Source of the DNA: Panulirus ornatus | Taxonomy: Eukaryota > Arthropoda > Malacostraca > Decapoda > Palinuridae | Assembly (NCBI RefSeq): GCF_036320965.1 | Contig: NC_092290.1 | Location: 3,029,420-3,093,419 of the forward strand | Length of the DNA: 64,000 nt | Reading direction: 5' to 3' | In this document: positions 12,594 to 25,035 of the stretch, piece after piece | Layout: each line of letters begins with the position of its first letter | Position numbering within the stretch: the first letter of the stretch is position 1 | Notes under the pieces: model-generated | Databases searched by the model: none | What the model was told of the DNA's origin: nothing | The model's input: only the letters and a program-made list of their open reading frames with translations | Program-made: the position numbers and the translations under genes

Positions 12594-13408
12594 CCCCGGA
12601 CCCCCATCACTACACCAACGACTATTTTCTCCACCACTGTACAGACCAACCCTTCCCTCCCACACCTACAGCACCTACAACCATCTCCCTCCATATATGA
12701 TTCACCCTCCAGCAATCCCCCACAAACACCCTTACCGCTCCATAGCTCTCTGTCTGTGTATATTTACACAAAGATTATCATGAAAGACAAGTAAAGCTAA
12801 AGACAATCGTTTCTTGAAATTCAGTTCACCCTACTCTCGTGTCAAATGCTGCAGTGATCCAAGGCTACAACATAAATGGTCCTGCAGTAACCAGGACCTT
12901 GTAAAGGGGTACTACTGCGTCCTGGGTTCGACGCCCCCACACACATCCAAGGTCAAAGGTCAAGCGTCGCCCACATAGCTGGGAGGAGGAGCAGAAACAT
13001 CGAACCCACAGTCCTTTTGTTCCTACTTTGCCAGCAAGATTCTGAGAATCGGCTGTCTGGTACGAGGCAAGATAAAGAACCGCGAGAAATTAACTTAACA
13101 ATGAACCCATAACAAAAACTACGTAAAAATTAATCGTAAATCTAACTGCAATCTTAGAAAAAAAAACTAAATCGTATCTAATTTTTTTTCTAATTCAGCT
13201 GTAGCTTCTAAAAACTAAATCGTATGTAGAATAGGAGCGATAGTAAATTTTACTCATCAAATTCATACTAAATATTCTGCAATCTTTAATAATTAAATGC
13301 TATGTAATCTGGCAAAGATTATATTCACATTTAAACATTTCTGCAACAGATGGAAACGGTGATGGTGGAAGAGTAACTTAGGAGAAGGCCTGGGGGAGGA
13401 GGAGTTCT

Positions 13409-13523
13409 CTCCCACGTACAGGGACGTGAGTGACGTGGGAGATGCTCCTCCCACGTACAGGGACGTGGGCGACGTGGGAGATGCTCCTCCCACGTACAGG
13501 GACGTGGGCGACGTGGTAGGGGT
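13409..13523. repeat. 39-bp minisatellite, about 2.9 copies
   Basis: Units start CTCCCACGTACAGGGACGTG at 13409, 13448 and 13487. The period is a multiple of 3 and CpG-rich, and it keeps frames open on both strands. Confidence 0.85.
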
Positions 13524-14159
13524 CACCTCTCATGTGCATGGACGAGGGCCAAGTGCCAGCTCCCACGGATTTCACTCCCAGAGAGACCCATCATCTCAGG
13601 GGGATAAACTCCCCTTTACTGGACAGCTCTCTCTCCCCTCTCCCCTCCCGCTTGTCAGTAGTGGGTGAGGGGTTCTACGGGGAGCACACAGTGAGGGGCG
13701 GGAGGGGAGGAATCGGTGGGGAGGCTACTATAAGGAGGATAGCACGATGGGGAGGTGATTAGCGAGGTGGGGCGAGCTACCATGGGGAGTTTAACGTTGT
13801 GGGCAAGTTAGTGTCGTGGGTAGGTTAATACTGAACAACAGGGAGGTTATTCTTGTCCGTTAGGGTGGCAGCGCTAGCGACGCACCCCATGTACACACTC
13901 CACCCTTTTATCATGGCCATCGCTACAAACACACAAACAAACACAAGCACCAACCTCCCCCCTCCAGCTCCCCCCTCCAGCTACCCCGAAAAAAAAGACA
14001 GTACGCACAGCACAAACATACAAGCAGACTTTTCTATATTTCAACATTTTTTTCGACACAGCGCAAGCAAAAAAAAATATGAACACACAAACACACAACA
14101 GGTGATGTTTGGATCCATGCACACAAACACTCGTGACAACAAACGAACGCTTACAAACG

Positions 14160-14247
14160 CAAACACATACGCACGCAAACACATACGAACGCAAATACAT
14201 ACGAACGCAAATACATACGAACGCAAATACATACGCACGCAAACACA
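14160..14247. repeat. 16-bp minisatellite
   Basis: ACGAACGCAAATACAT and ACGCACGCAAACACAT variants are repeated about five times, flanked by looser ACAAACGCAAACACA-like sequence. Confidence 0.85.
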
Positions 14248-14489
14248 TGGGAATATCCTCCATCAGGAAACAAGCTGCAGGAATCTGTGTGTTCGTGAGG
14301 GATTGGGGGTGTTGACATGGTCCTTAACCTGTTGTCTAGGCTTAACGTTAGACCAGCCCTACGACTCGCTAATTGTGATACAGAAGGAAACACTGCAGCA
14401 CATGGCTACTGGCACTATGATGATACGTAGTTGTGGCTGGTCAGAGTCCACGGAGGGGCGAGGAGGGGGTAAGGAAGGGAAGCTGGCAC

Positions 14490-14680
14490 CCCTGGGGCAT
14501 AGTATGGTACTGTGGGGGAAGTATGGCACGATAGAGATGGTATGGCATCCTACGGGTGGTATGGAATTCTTGGGGATGGTATGGCAACCTAAGGGTAGTA
14601 TGGCATCCTGTGTGAATGTATGATACCCTGGAGGAAGTGAGGCACCCCAGGGTGAGGTACGGCACCCCCTAGGAAGTGGC
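14490..14680. repeat. Degenerate GGTATGGCATCCT repeat
   Basis: Variants of GGTATGGCATCCTA recur about every 25-30 bp. Copies are too diverged for a firm consensus. Confidence 0.55.
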
Positions 14681-14759
14681 ACTCTCCCTGGCACCGCGCG
14701 TGGTAGACGGAGGGTCACAGATTTCCGGTGTGGCACTGAGCACCATGGCATTTGGCAGA

Positions 14760-15030
14760 GGCCAGACGCCACGATATATCCGGAGTGCCACCTGACCACA
14801 GTACAAGGCCACCTGGGCTCAGCCACCTTCCTGGGGGTAGTCCCAAAGGGCCACCTGGCCACAACCCAGTCTTGCAGATAGGGCCACCTGGCCACAACCC
14901 AGTCCTGCAGATAGGGCCACCTGGCCACAGGCAGCCCGGTGGATATTACCACTAGGCCACCTGAGTACACCTCAGCCCCGGGGATACTAACGAGAGGGTC
15001 ACCTGACCACAGCCCAGCCCCTGAGGGAGT
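14760..15030. repeat. GCCACCTGGCCAC minisatellite with a 33-bp core
   Basis: The core at about 14849-14935 has 33-bp units beginning GCCACCTGGCCACAACCCAG. Diverged units containing CCACCTGACCACAG extend on both sides. Confidence 0.7.
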
Positions 15031-15649
15031 GCCACAGGGTGAAAACAAAACCTTCAGATCCATCGTAAGGTACACCATGTATGGCAGAGCATTAACACAT
15101 ATACTCTGTATCATGAAAGTATATATATTTACTAAGTAAATCGAGAGACAGACTTGCGTTCTGTTGTGACGAGTACATTTCCACTCGCTCCAAACATTCC
15201 CCCTCGTCCAACTCAACACAACGCAGAATACTGCACTCGACACTTACCTTCAACACATCCAACAGGAACACAAGCGACTCCCACTACCGCTAAAATGGCG
15301 ACAGAAGAAAGTATCCACTTGGTCCTACGCTACAGCATAGCACTATGACCCTACCTATCAATAGAGTGGTGGTGGTGGTGGCGGCAACAACTCCTCCACC
15401 CTCCCATCCACCACCTACCTCCCTCTCTCTCCCTCTCTCTCTCTCCCCACCGACTGTAACCCCTCCCAGACACCGAGTGGTGCTCCGCTGCTCCAACACA
15501 ACACACGGAGCCCATCATCAAAGGTTGAGGGGCACCGCTAAATTTACCCCGAGGCTGGCAACTTTGACCTTTGTGGCCTTGCACTGTGCTCAGTGAATTA
15601 ACGAACAGTTTCCATTCCTGCTCAAAACACAGGTAATACCACCAGGGCC

Positions 15650-15651
<2 letters not shown>

Positions 15652-15702
<51 letters not shown>

Positions 15703-15703
15703 C
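15652..15703. repeat. (CA)n microsatellite
   Basis: About 25 CA units. A G10 run lies at 15904-15914 nearby. Confidence 0.95.
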
Positions 15704-16502
15704 CCTGAAGACAAGGTGTCCAAAATCATTTATCAAATGGAAACCAAGAGACGTAATTGCTATCTAAATCCCTTCTGTCTGATATAATCCCCCAAAAAAC
15801 ATAAAACTTTACATTCATAAAGCTTTGTAACGACATGCAATCCCCCCAGAGAGACGCCCCCATACATACACATTCCCCCCTCCCCCAAAAGCCAGTACCT
15901 TTGGGGGGGGGGGGCGCTTATTTATTCATGCTAGAGCTGAGGGAGGTACTGTGATGCACCCTACGTACACACACAGCCTGTTTGATCAGCCAGCCAGCTA
16001 GCCAGCCTTCGCGCATCATCACTTCCTCGACATTGGAAAGAAAAAGAGATCGTCACAATAAACACATCCGGAACCTTCATTCAGAAGCCGCCAGCAAGCA
16101 TAATAATCCCCGCTCAAAGCCACTGACAACGCCACATACATACCCGCTGGCCGATGAGCTTTCCTCCCATCGAGAGGCGAAGAGATCTAGAATATACACT
16201 TAGGTTGTGCCAGGCTTGGTATATCAATATATGCCGTTATACCAGCCGTGGTATACTCATATACTGCCAGTCTAGTATGGACATGTTCACGGCACATAAT
16301 TGGTTCATGAGTGATTTAGAAATTAATCTATTCACACAAATCTAGGCTGGAATGAGGACTATGTTAGAGGGTACAATTCTCACGTGTCATCTGGACACGC
16401 TGTTTTCAATATACATATCAAATAAATATACGTTAAATGTATAGACCTACTTGAGACAACAGAATAAACAAACATGGAGATACATGTATCAAACAGTGAA
16501 TC

Positions 16503-16523
16503 ACACAAACACACAGACACACA

Positions 16524-16574
<51 letters not shown>

Positions 16575-16577
16575 ACA
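16503..16577. repeat. (CA)n microsatellite
   Basis: CA repeat with a few G and T interruptions at its ends. Confidence 0.95.
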
Positions 16578-17202
16578 CTTGACGTTGGTAGATGTTTCAG
16601 AGTAAAAACTGAACAAAAAAGTGCAGGATTAATGGCCATTTGTGGCTGGCAAGAGGACAGATTCATCTGGTAACCCTCCACCATCCACATAGAATGCTTT
16701 CCACTTTAGTTTAAAGAAAAAAAAAACAAGTTAATTTAAGTAGAAAAAATCTAAATAACTTTATATATTATAATAATGGGAGGTACGTTGCAACTCTGTT
16801 AAATGTCAACCTACTAATTTTATAACATCATCAATTCATGATTTCAGAAGTCTTAATAACTGTCATGAAACTAACAAGTTATTCCTGGAAAGAAAAAATA
16901 ATGCATAAATAATTTCAATGCCTCAGCTGACCACCTTTCTCAATAATTTGTTAGACTCATAAAGTAAAATAAAGATACAGATGAATCTACAGGAAATCAT
17001 TCACCTTCCTCATACAAATACAAAATGGATAGAAAATCTTTCAAAATTGTTGGACTATAAAATTTTACTTTCAACCTTAGATAAATTATCTACACTAAAA
17101 ATCCTTTCGCTGAGCCATCTCCATATTTACTCAACCTTCATCAGCTTACATGACATTCTAACATAATCACGCGCCTTAAACTTTACTATCCTCCCTCCAA
17201 CT

Positions 17203-17545
17203 GCAGTGGTGGGCGGGGAGGAGCCTTCTGATCTCTTATCTTGTCTACATCAACAGTGGTGGGTGAGGAGGAGCCTTCTGATCTACTATCTTGTCTACAT
17301 CTACAGTGGTGGGTGGGAAGGAGCCTTCTGATCTACGATTTTGTCTACATCTACAGTGGTGGGTGGGGAGGAGCCTTCTCATCTACGATTTTGTCTACAT
17401 CTACAGTGGTGGATGGGGAAGAGCCTTCTACTTTCCTCGTCTTCATCTACAACGATGAGAGGGAAGGAGACATTTACTTTATCATCCTGTCTCCGTATAG
17501 AGTGGTGGGTGGGGAGGAGTCTTCTAATCTATCATCCTGTCTCCA
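17203..17545. repeat. 50-bp minisatellite, about 6-7 copies
   Basis: Units run CTACATCTACAGTGGTGGGT then a GGGGAGGAGCCTTCTGATCT block. The central four are well conserved and outer copies decay, including one with an insertion near 17440-17500. Confidence 0.85.
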
Positions 17546-18176
17546 TTCAAATATAAATAGGGCGTTCAAGATACAATCACCGTCCTCCAGCAGATAACCT
17601 TCTCATAGACCATCGGGTCTTCCCTTACCTGTCCTTCCTATGTCCTCCCCTTCAGCAGATGACCTCGTCAGAGACCACCGGGTCTTCTGTTACTTACCCT
17701 TTAATGCTCCAACCACATGACCTTTTGGCAGACCATGAACTGCCCTTACATCTTCACTCACTTATCACATGCTCATGAATCTCTATTTATCATAACTAGA
17801 CCCCCCTCGCTAATTTACTGGTCAAACGATAACTTTTTAATCGCTGGTAATCCAGAACGTTGTCAAAGAATGCTATTCTTCTCTTCCTAAATCCACATCT
17901 CCCTTGCCTCGCTTGGCGTTTATGTACATTCCCCCGTTTTCTAAGCTTTCATTCCTAGATTACTTGCGAGACGTAATGTCTTATTAAGTGTTCAGAACCA
18001 TCCTCTCTACCTCCAGTCTAATACGTGAAGATCAGGTCCACAATAGAGAGAGAAAAAAAAGAGAAAATGCATTTTCACACATGTGGCCACATCCAATTAC
18101 TGTATCTCACCTGCGAACACATCCTCTCTTAACCATTCTCATTGTTCAACACTAATTCCCTTCCCTCTCTCTTTCT

Positions 18177-18177
<1 letters not shown>

Positions 18178-18222
<45 letters not shown>
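18178..18222. repeat. (CT)n microsatellite
   Basis: About 20 CT units, 160 bp before the 24-bp minisatellite. Confidence 0.95.
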
Positions 18223-18223
<1 letters not shown>

Positions 18224-18387
18224 ATCAAGTGTTGTTACCGTTCAAACGAGATAACACGAAGTCACTTCCTAATAAAACAGCGTGGGATGACTTGGTGGTT
18301 ACTTCATAGCGAATGTTCACCGCGATAACATTATGAGCATGACGCACGGGACGACGGCCTCTCAACGCTAAACTGCGACGAAATCGG

Positions 18388-19028
18388 AGCACGACGGTAC
18401 GACGACGATCCTTGAGCACGTCGGTGAGGCGACGACCCTTGAGCACGACGGTACGACGACGATCCTTGAGCACGTTGGTGAGACGACGATCCTTGAGCAC
18501 GACGGTACGGTGATGATCCTTGAGCAAGACGGTGAGACGACGACCCTTGAGTACGACGGTACGGTGACGATCCTTGAGCACGACAGTGAGACGACGATCC
18601 TTGAGCACGACGGTGAGACGACGATCCTTGAGCACGACGGTACGACGACGATCCTTGAGCACGACGGTACGACGACGATCCTTGAGCACGACGGTACGGT
18701 GACGATCCTTGAGCACGATGGTGAGACGACGATCCTTGAGCACGACGGTACGGCGACGACCCCTTGAGCACGACGGTACGACGACGATCCTTGAGCACGA
18801 CGGTACGGTGACGATCCTTGAGCACGACGGTACGACGACTCTTGAGCACGACGGTACGGTGACGATCCTTGAGCACGACGGTACGACGACGATCCTTGAG
18901 CACGACGGTGAGACGACAACCCTTGAGCACGACGGTACGGCGACGATCCTTGAGCACGACGGTGAGACGACGACCCTTGAGCACGTAGGTACGACGACCC
19001 TTGAGCACGACGGTGCGACGACCCCTTG
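18388..19028. repeat. 24-bp minisatellite, about 27 copies
   Basis: The unit is GATCCTTGAGCACGACGGTA plus CGAC, with variants GGTGAGACGAC and GGTACGGTGAC. The period is mostly 24, with occasional losses that shift the phase (near 18836 and 18760). Long frames on both strands exist only because 24 is a multiple of 3. It shares GAGCACGACGGTACGAC with the first unit at 5822. Confidence 0.92.
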
Positions 19029-19194
19029 AGCGCAGGCGTTGGTCGTGGGTGGCCGGAGTCAGTGGTGAGGGTGGTCTATGACGCGGGAAACTACGTTAGT
19101 TAAGTGGGAGGGAGGCTGCCTGCCTAGCTGAGGGGGTACACCACCGTAACACAGCCCCTAAATGTACACATCCGTACATGATATTAGTCAATAA

Positions 19195-19224
<30 letters not shown>
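19195..19224. repeat. (GT)n microsatellite
   Basis: About 15 GT units. Confidence 0.95.
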
Positions 19225-19227
<3 letters not shown>

Positions 19228-19449
19228 TACCAACTCGTACTGTACGAGGAGGGAAGTTTACACTCGCGGGTCTCCATATCTTGATTTCTCTACTATCATA
19301 CCTTTTAAACGTCTGTACGTTGTCCATATTTATAAACACCCACGTTTACTTTATTACATTCATCCATCATTCATACATTCTCAAAGTACTTCCAAACATC
19401 TTCTTCAGCAAGTTCGTTGCTTAATATCATGGTAAGTATTCCGGTTCTT

Positions 19450-20126
19450 GTACTCCTCCATCTCGGCTTAAAAAAAAACTTGAAGGTCTGTGGTCATGTC
19501 ATCCTTCACTTTTCTCTCCTCCATGGTGGACATATATAACTCCAGCCTTTTCCTTCTAACTCAGTCCCTCTGTAATCTGGTACCATCTTCGTTACCCTCC
19601 TCTGGACCTTCTCTATAAGCTCTTTGTGCTCTTCTAGGTTGGTGACCAAACTTTGGAAGCATCTCGTTTAGGTCTTACTCTGGATATCAAAAGCCTGCTA
19701 GAGATTCCCTCATCCATATACTTGAAGGCTGTTCCAACATTTGCTAGAAGAGAGCTACTCTATTTTACTATCCTCCCGTGTGGGGCTGTGGCGACTGGCT
19801 GAGGACGATGAAAACTCCCCAAGTCAGTCTCACCCACAAAATCAGTCATGACTTAACAGTGATCATTTCAAAGCCCTCTTTCATGGTGTCCCTTCCCCCA
19901 TTGCTCTAAATGGGTTGAGCTTCATTCGCCATTGTATAGGACGAACTTTGGGCAATCCTCCTCTGGTTTACCCTTCACTCATGACCTTTACGTAATCTGA
20001 AAACAGACTCTGGTAAGAGTCCATAGCTTCTGGTATCTCATACACATGGATGAAGAAGAGTAACTGTCTCAGACCAGAACCCTGCAGCACTCCACTGGTG
20101 ACCTCAACTGATTTCGAGAAGGCTCC

Positions 20127-20130
<4 letters not shown>
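19450..20130 (-). pseudogene. LINE reverse-transcriptase pseudogene (fingers/palm to C-terminal region)
   Basis: On the minus strand, 20127-19974 reads VEVTSGVLQGSGLRQLLFFI and then MDSYQSLFSDYVKVM. This is the VTSGVPQGSVLGPLLF...SLFADDAKVM block of non-LTR reverse transcriptases, with the catalytic ADD changed to SDY. Further along come TAFKYMDEG-like, RVRPKRDASKVWSPT and EHKELIEKVQRRVTKMV (about 19640-19585), the downstream LINE region. Many stops and frameshifts lie between the blocks. A (GT)n array abuts the 5' side. It resembles CR1/Jockey-superfamily elements and is inactive. Confidence 0.75.

Positions 20131-20171
<41 letters not shown>
20128..20171. repeat. (GT)n microsatellite abutting the LINE pseudogene
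   Basis: About 21 GT units that interrupt or bound the reverse-transcriptase remnant at 19450-20130. Confidence 0.95.
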
Positions 20172-22379
20172 GTGCACGCGTTCAGTATCGTTTACAAATA
20201 ATGCTCATTAACGTTGTTCAATCATTGTTGTGGATAAATCCACACAATCACCTGGATTCAGATAGAAAATTCACAAAAAAAGTCATCTGAAATCTATATA
20301 AACAACAAAAATCGATCATCAAACATCGCTCGAAATCTCGGGGGATAAGCAGTTTGGTGGCTGGCACCAACACATAGTGACTTCATGCAAACTAGGATCA
20401 ATCTCTGCTGTGCACTGCTGCCCGGAGCCCCCGGCCTTATGTGGCACCATCATTCAGATGGTTGGTGGGGAGGAGGAAGGGGGAGACGACAGCATCTTCT
20501 TATGTTGTTGTTGATTGTGGAGTGTTATAGAGTGTTGTTCTTGTATTGAGGCTTGAAAGCATAGGATTTTACTAAAGCTTTGTTTTCCAACATCTTAAAC
20601 TAAACATTCTTAACATTTCATATATCTACGGTTTAAAAGTCCCATGTTTGACGCTAGCAATTGCCATCATTTGCTTCTACCGCAATGACGGATGAACATC
20701 ATCTCGTACATAGATACGACACAAGATACTGCATCCCTGGCCTCAACGTACCTGTGCATGTGCGTGGCTCAGATGGCTTCTCATTGCGGGCGTGGAAGCT
20801 CTGGCACGGGCGTGGGCGTCAGCGGTCGTGGCCGGAGAGAGACATGGGCGTGGCAAGTGTTTTTCTGGCTCCACGATGGCTATTCTGTCGCTCCTCCAAC
20901 ACCTCTAACAATCCCGCGTATGCGAATATTGTACACTAAGCTGACAGTCTTGAAGCGAGAATATACGCTGAAGATAATAATGAGCCTTCTTATCTAAGAC
21001 ATACAGTTATATATGCAGGAGACTGGGAGACGTGGAGCTGGGTGCTCTCCTCCCCCACACAACACGTAAAGGATGGCTCCTGATTATGCTGTAGGTGAAG
21101 ATCTTGAGGTAACTACATTAAGCAATCAGCCAGACTGCAATCATCGCGTGGTTCGGCTATGAGGACCAATTTGGCACAGCGACAGGTTCGCCCACCGCCG
21201 TCACGCCGTTATTCAACAAGCTCAAATGGCACTCCAAGACAGGGTAATTCTCGGCGAGGGATCCAGGCACAATGCCGATTCCTGGGCATATGGCGTCGTA
21301 TGTACGTATTCCGAGTCACATTTCTATTTTCTTTACGACTTTGTATGTATATATATACATATACAAGAAGTTAATACTTAAAGCAACTTCTAAAGAATTC
21401 TTGCCAGAACATTTGTTCCAGAACTAAATCCATCAAAGGGGTACATTCAGTATCGGTGTTACAGCGCAGTATCTACGCGTTGCTTGGCTGCCACATGACG
21501 ACCACAGAGCACTGACACTTATCACTGTCGCGTTTTGGAGGAGGTAGTGACGGACCCTCCAAATTCTACTGTCATCCCCTCACCCACGACCAGCAATCAC
21601 TGTTTACACCGCACCAACTCGCCCTCAGACACACGTGCTCCCGCCACTGCCATCGCTCACCAGAACCTAACTAAATCCCTTTCGTTTTCTTCTACGCTGG
21701 CATACCCGCCTACCACTATGCCACAGGCGAGTAGCTGTGTATAGCAGCAGGTAGTTCGAGGTGAGTAGATGATTAGTGAGGTTTAGGATCGTGGAAGGAA
21801 GTCAATATTACGTCTGAGGAGGTTGGGAAGTGACTCCGCCCCTGCTCGGGTGTACAACCAATGATGACACGCTGCCATCGCCACTCACCACGGTGCCGCC
21901 AAGTTCAAACATCTTCAAGACGAGAAATGTCGTCACACACACACACACTGTAACCAGCCTTCGAAACGCATACGTTCACGGCTAAGTGAAAATGGATGGC
22001 TTGTGTTGTCAGAATACGATGACTGGAGATCAAACATTCGTGTATGAATGATGTCTCATGGGTCTGTCCGTCTGTCGGTGCCAGCTACACTTATCGAACG
22101 TCTCCGTCTATCTGTCTGTCTGTCTACATCTACTTCTGTCTGACTGGCACTGAGTTTGGCACCGTTTGTCTCTGGCAAATGTGACCCCTACCCACCCACC
22201 CCTCTCTTTACACTGTAGGTGTAATTTACCGCTTTTGTGTGTGCATTTAGGTACGGGTGAAAGGGAGATGGAGTCGGTCTCTATATGTGGGCATTTACGT
22301 CAGAACCCTGTAATCACTTGCTTGAAACGCAACGAACAGTTTCTCGTCTGCCACCTGTACCAAAACAGACCAACGTAGC

Positions 22380-22384
<5 letters not shown>

Positions 22385-22432
<48 letters not shown>

Positions 22433-22433
22433 A
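22385..22433. repeat. (CA)n microsatellite
   Basis: About 23 CA units with a T interruption near the end. Confidence 0.95.
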
Positions 22434-22484
22434 TCAGAGTCCCACGTTGTAAGAATAGTTAAGGAGACGTTACTATATGCTAGC

Positions 22485-22605
<121 letters not shown>

Positions 22606-22966
22606 AGGGGATCGCCCAGGACTGGAAGGTCTAATCGGAAAAAAAAAAATATGATGGGGTAAAGGTAAGGCACCAGTCCTCCTATGTTTTCCACTATTTC
22701 ATCCCGTAAACATAGTCTGAACACAACATCGGGCAATTAACACGACGGACGCGCCAGGGTACACAGATACACCGGTTCTCATTAGCTCCAGTAATAAAGT
22801 CAGTTGTCTGTGAGTGTAAGCGACGATAACGCATCAGGCAGATAATGAAGCGATGGAGATGAACGCGTTCAGTGGGCGTGTTCAGACCACAAGAGATACT
22901 GCTACCTAATCAGACATCCTCCCTTACCGACAGAGGGCGTATAAGCTCATATATCACACACAGGGA

Positions 22967-22970
<4 letters not shown>

Positions 22971-23010
<40 letters not shown>
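22971..23010. repeat. (AT)n microsatellite (left flank of the LINE insertion)
   Basis: 20 AT units running straight into T28, the poly(A) tail of the minus-strand element. Confidence 0.95.
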
Positions 23011-23041
<31 letters not shown>

Positions 23042-23226
23042 CTTTGTCGCTGTCTCCCGCGTTTGCGAGGTAGCGCGAGGAAACAGACGAAAGAAATGGC
23101 CCAACCCCCATACACACGTACATACACACGTCCACACACGCAAATATACATACCTACACAGCTTTCCATGGTTTACCCCAGACGCCCCACATGCCCCGAT
23201 TCAATCCACCGACAGCACGTCAACCC

Positions 23227-23229
<3 letters not shown>
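23011..23229 (-). mobile_element. 5'-truncated LINE 3' end with poly(A), inserted between (AT)n arrays
   Basis: Read on the minus strand, this is a unique segment of about 190 bp ending in the tail CGCTACCTCGCAAACGCGGG, AGACAGCGACAAAGTAT and a run of 28 A (T28 at 23011-23038 on the plus strand). (AT)n arrays flank both sides (22971-23010 and 23230-23312), as expected if it inserted into an AT microsatellite. The terminal poly(A), truncation and stem-loop-forming tail mark a non-LTR retroposon. From recollection the same sequence is the 3' UTR of an abundant decapod LINE; a repeat library search would settle it. Confidence 0.65.

Positions 23230-23312
<83 letters not shown>
23230..23312. repeat. 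(AT)n microsatellite (right flank of the LINE insertion)
   Basis: About 41 AT units. Together with 22971-23010 it brackets the retroposon. Confidence 0.95.
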
Positions 23313-23316
<4 letters not shown>

Positions 23317-23350
23317 TGGAAAGGATCACAATTTTGCGCGTGATCAAGAT

Positions 23351-23476
23351 ATTCCTATGAGTCCACGGGGAAAATGAAATACGATAAGTTCCCAAGTGCA
23401 CTTTCGTGTAATAATCACATCAAAAGTGCACTTGGGAACTTATCGTGTTTCATTTTTCCCGTGGACTCATAGGAAT
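23351..23476. mobile_element. Head-to-head pair of Penelope-type terminal repeats forming a palindrome
   Basis: Arms 23351-23404 and 23423-23476 are 54 bp each, reverse complements at 52 of 54 positions, with an 18-bp spacer. Each arm begins ATTCCTATGAGTCCACGGG and runs to AAGTGCACTTT. The same sequence occurs singly at 29408-29461. In neither copy here is the CTGATGA box of the hammerhead core present, because the copies abut before it. Confidence 0.7.
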
Positions 23477-25035
23477 TTATATACATACACCTCATGAAAC
23501 CAAACGAAGAACTCTGAATCTAAAATCTATCTTGGAAGGTACTAAGTACCTCACTAAACTTTATCAGAACGTAATCTACCATAATAGAGTTTACAAATTA
23601 CGAACCAACTCACCTTGAACTGTGCATTCCGTCACCCACTCATGTGATATGACCTGGAAACGAAACCAGACGTTAATAACCCATCTCGAACAAACTACAG
23701 ATACAAATATACACACTATAACAGGTTAAAGCTATATCACACGATTCATGGGGTCCATTTTCCCTTGCGAATAAATTTCTGAAAAGAATCATAATATTAA
23801 GCTCAACAATATGCATGAAATGTGACCGGTAGAGGGGAAAAAAAAGTCTTCTGATCTTTTTATGAGTATACAATGCATCTGCGTGACAATACACCGCCTC
23901 GCCACTTGCGCAAGACAAAGCATTAGAGAGGAAGGTAAACTGAGAATGTATTTGGATTTCTCGGGTGATGGAGGTTTAAATGGAAGTGGGAGACTGTGCA
24001 CCGCCGTGGAAGGTCGGGTGAGGCCATGACAATAATGACGTAATTTGATCCCGTTTTCTATAATTGCTCGTTATAGGGGAAACTCCTTTGACTTGGGTTT
24101 TCCTTGGACAGAAGGGAGATTATTCAGTCTTCAAGCTCTCAGTTTCCGAGATATCTTTTATTCTTCTGAACACGGACAATACCTCATAAAAACCTTTACC
24201 CATAACAGCTGCCAACACGCACAAAATTCAACAAAAACAAAAAACGATACACGCAAGGCTGAACAAAAACAGAAGTAGCATTAAAATAAGCCTAGAAAGA
24301 GCAAAAAAAAAAAAAAAAACACAAACCCACATAACGCATACACATTCACAAACACCACCGTTTCTTGCTATAGAGACGAATGATATATCCCGACTCATTC
24401 TTTATACGAGACATCGAAACACGAGAAGCTTCTAATATATATACATATGATGAAGCAAGAAAGTGATGATAACTCAGTTCAAAAGAGACGACACAGACGT
24501 GCCACGGTAGACCTTAATGACCTTTCTGGACGTCCAAGGTTAGGGATGGTGACGCAGTGGGATGACGTAGTTAAAACAGAAGGATACCCATCCCTCATTA
24601 TCATTACGATGAAAGCTGTGTAATGGCGTCTTACTAGAGCTATGCCTCAATAAACATAATTAGAATCTTAAGTATACACATTAAATTTAACAGGTTTCAA
24701 GATATGAATAAGCCACAGAAGACATCAGGGTTCTGTGCATGCAGGGAGGTTGTGCGTGGTCATAAAATTATCTTAAACAAATGGAAGCCTCATCTTTTTT
24801 TTTTTTCGATTGGCGTCCCCCCCCAAAAAAAAGTGTGGGGTCTTAATGGCCCTTGCAGTCGATAAGCCTAAAGGCGAAAGAACCAACCGAAATGACGTAA
24901 GAGAATCTTGCGTGAAATCCTCTGTTCTTCGACTTCGTGTCTTTTAAAGGAATAAACCACGTCTTCAGAAATAATGACCAGATCCAACAGTCTTTTGAAA
25001 TATATAACATATGATATGTAAGTTCACGGGTTCAT

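Noticed and set aside
12860..12935. Possible tRNA (GGTTCGACGCC B-box at about 12926)
   Set aside because: The T-arm sequence is good but no matching A-box, anticodon arm or 7-bp acceptor stem can be drawn.
13853..15243. 256- and 294-codon frames on opposite strands
   Set aside because: Built from the 16-bp and 33-bp minisatellites and GGTATGGCATCC repeats; no protein family resemblance.
22910..23377. 162-codon frame across 22.9-23.4 kb
   Set aside because: It reads through two (AT)n arrays, a poly-T run and the noncoding tail of a retroposon.
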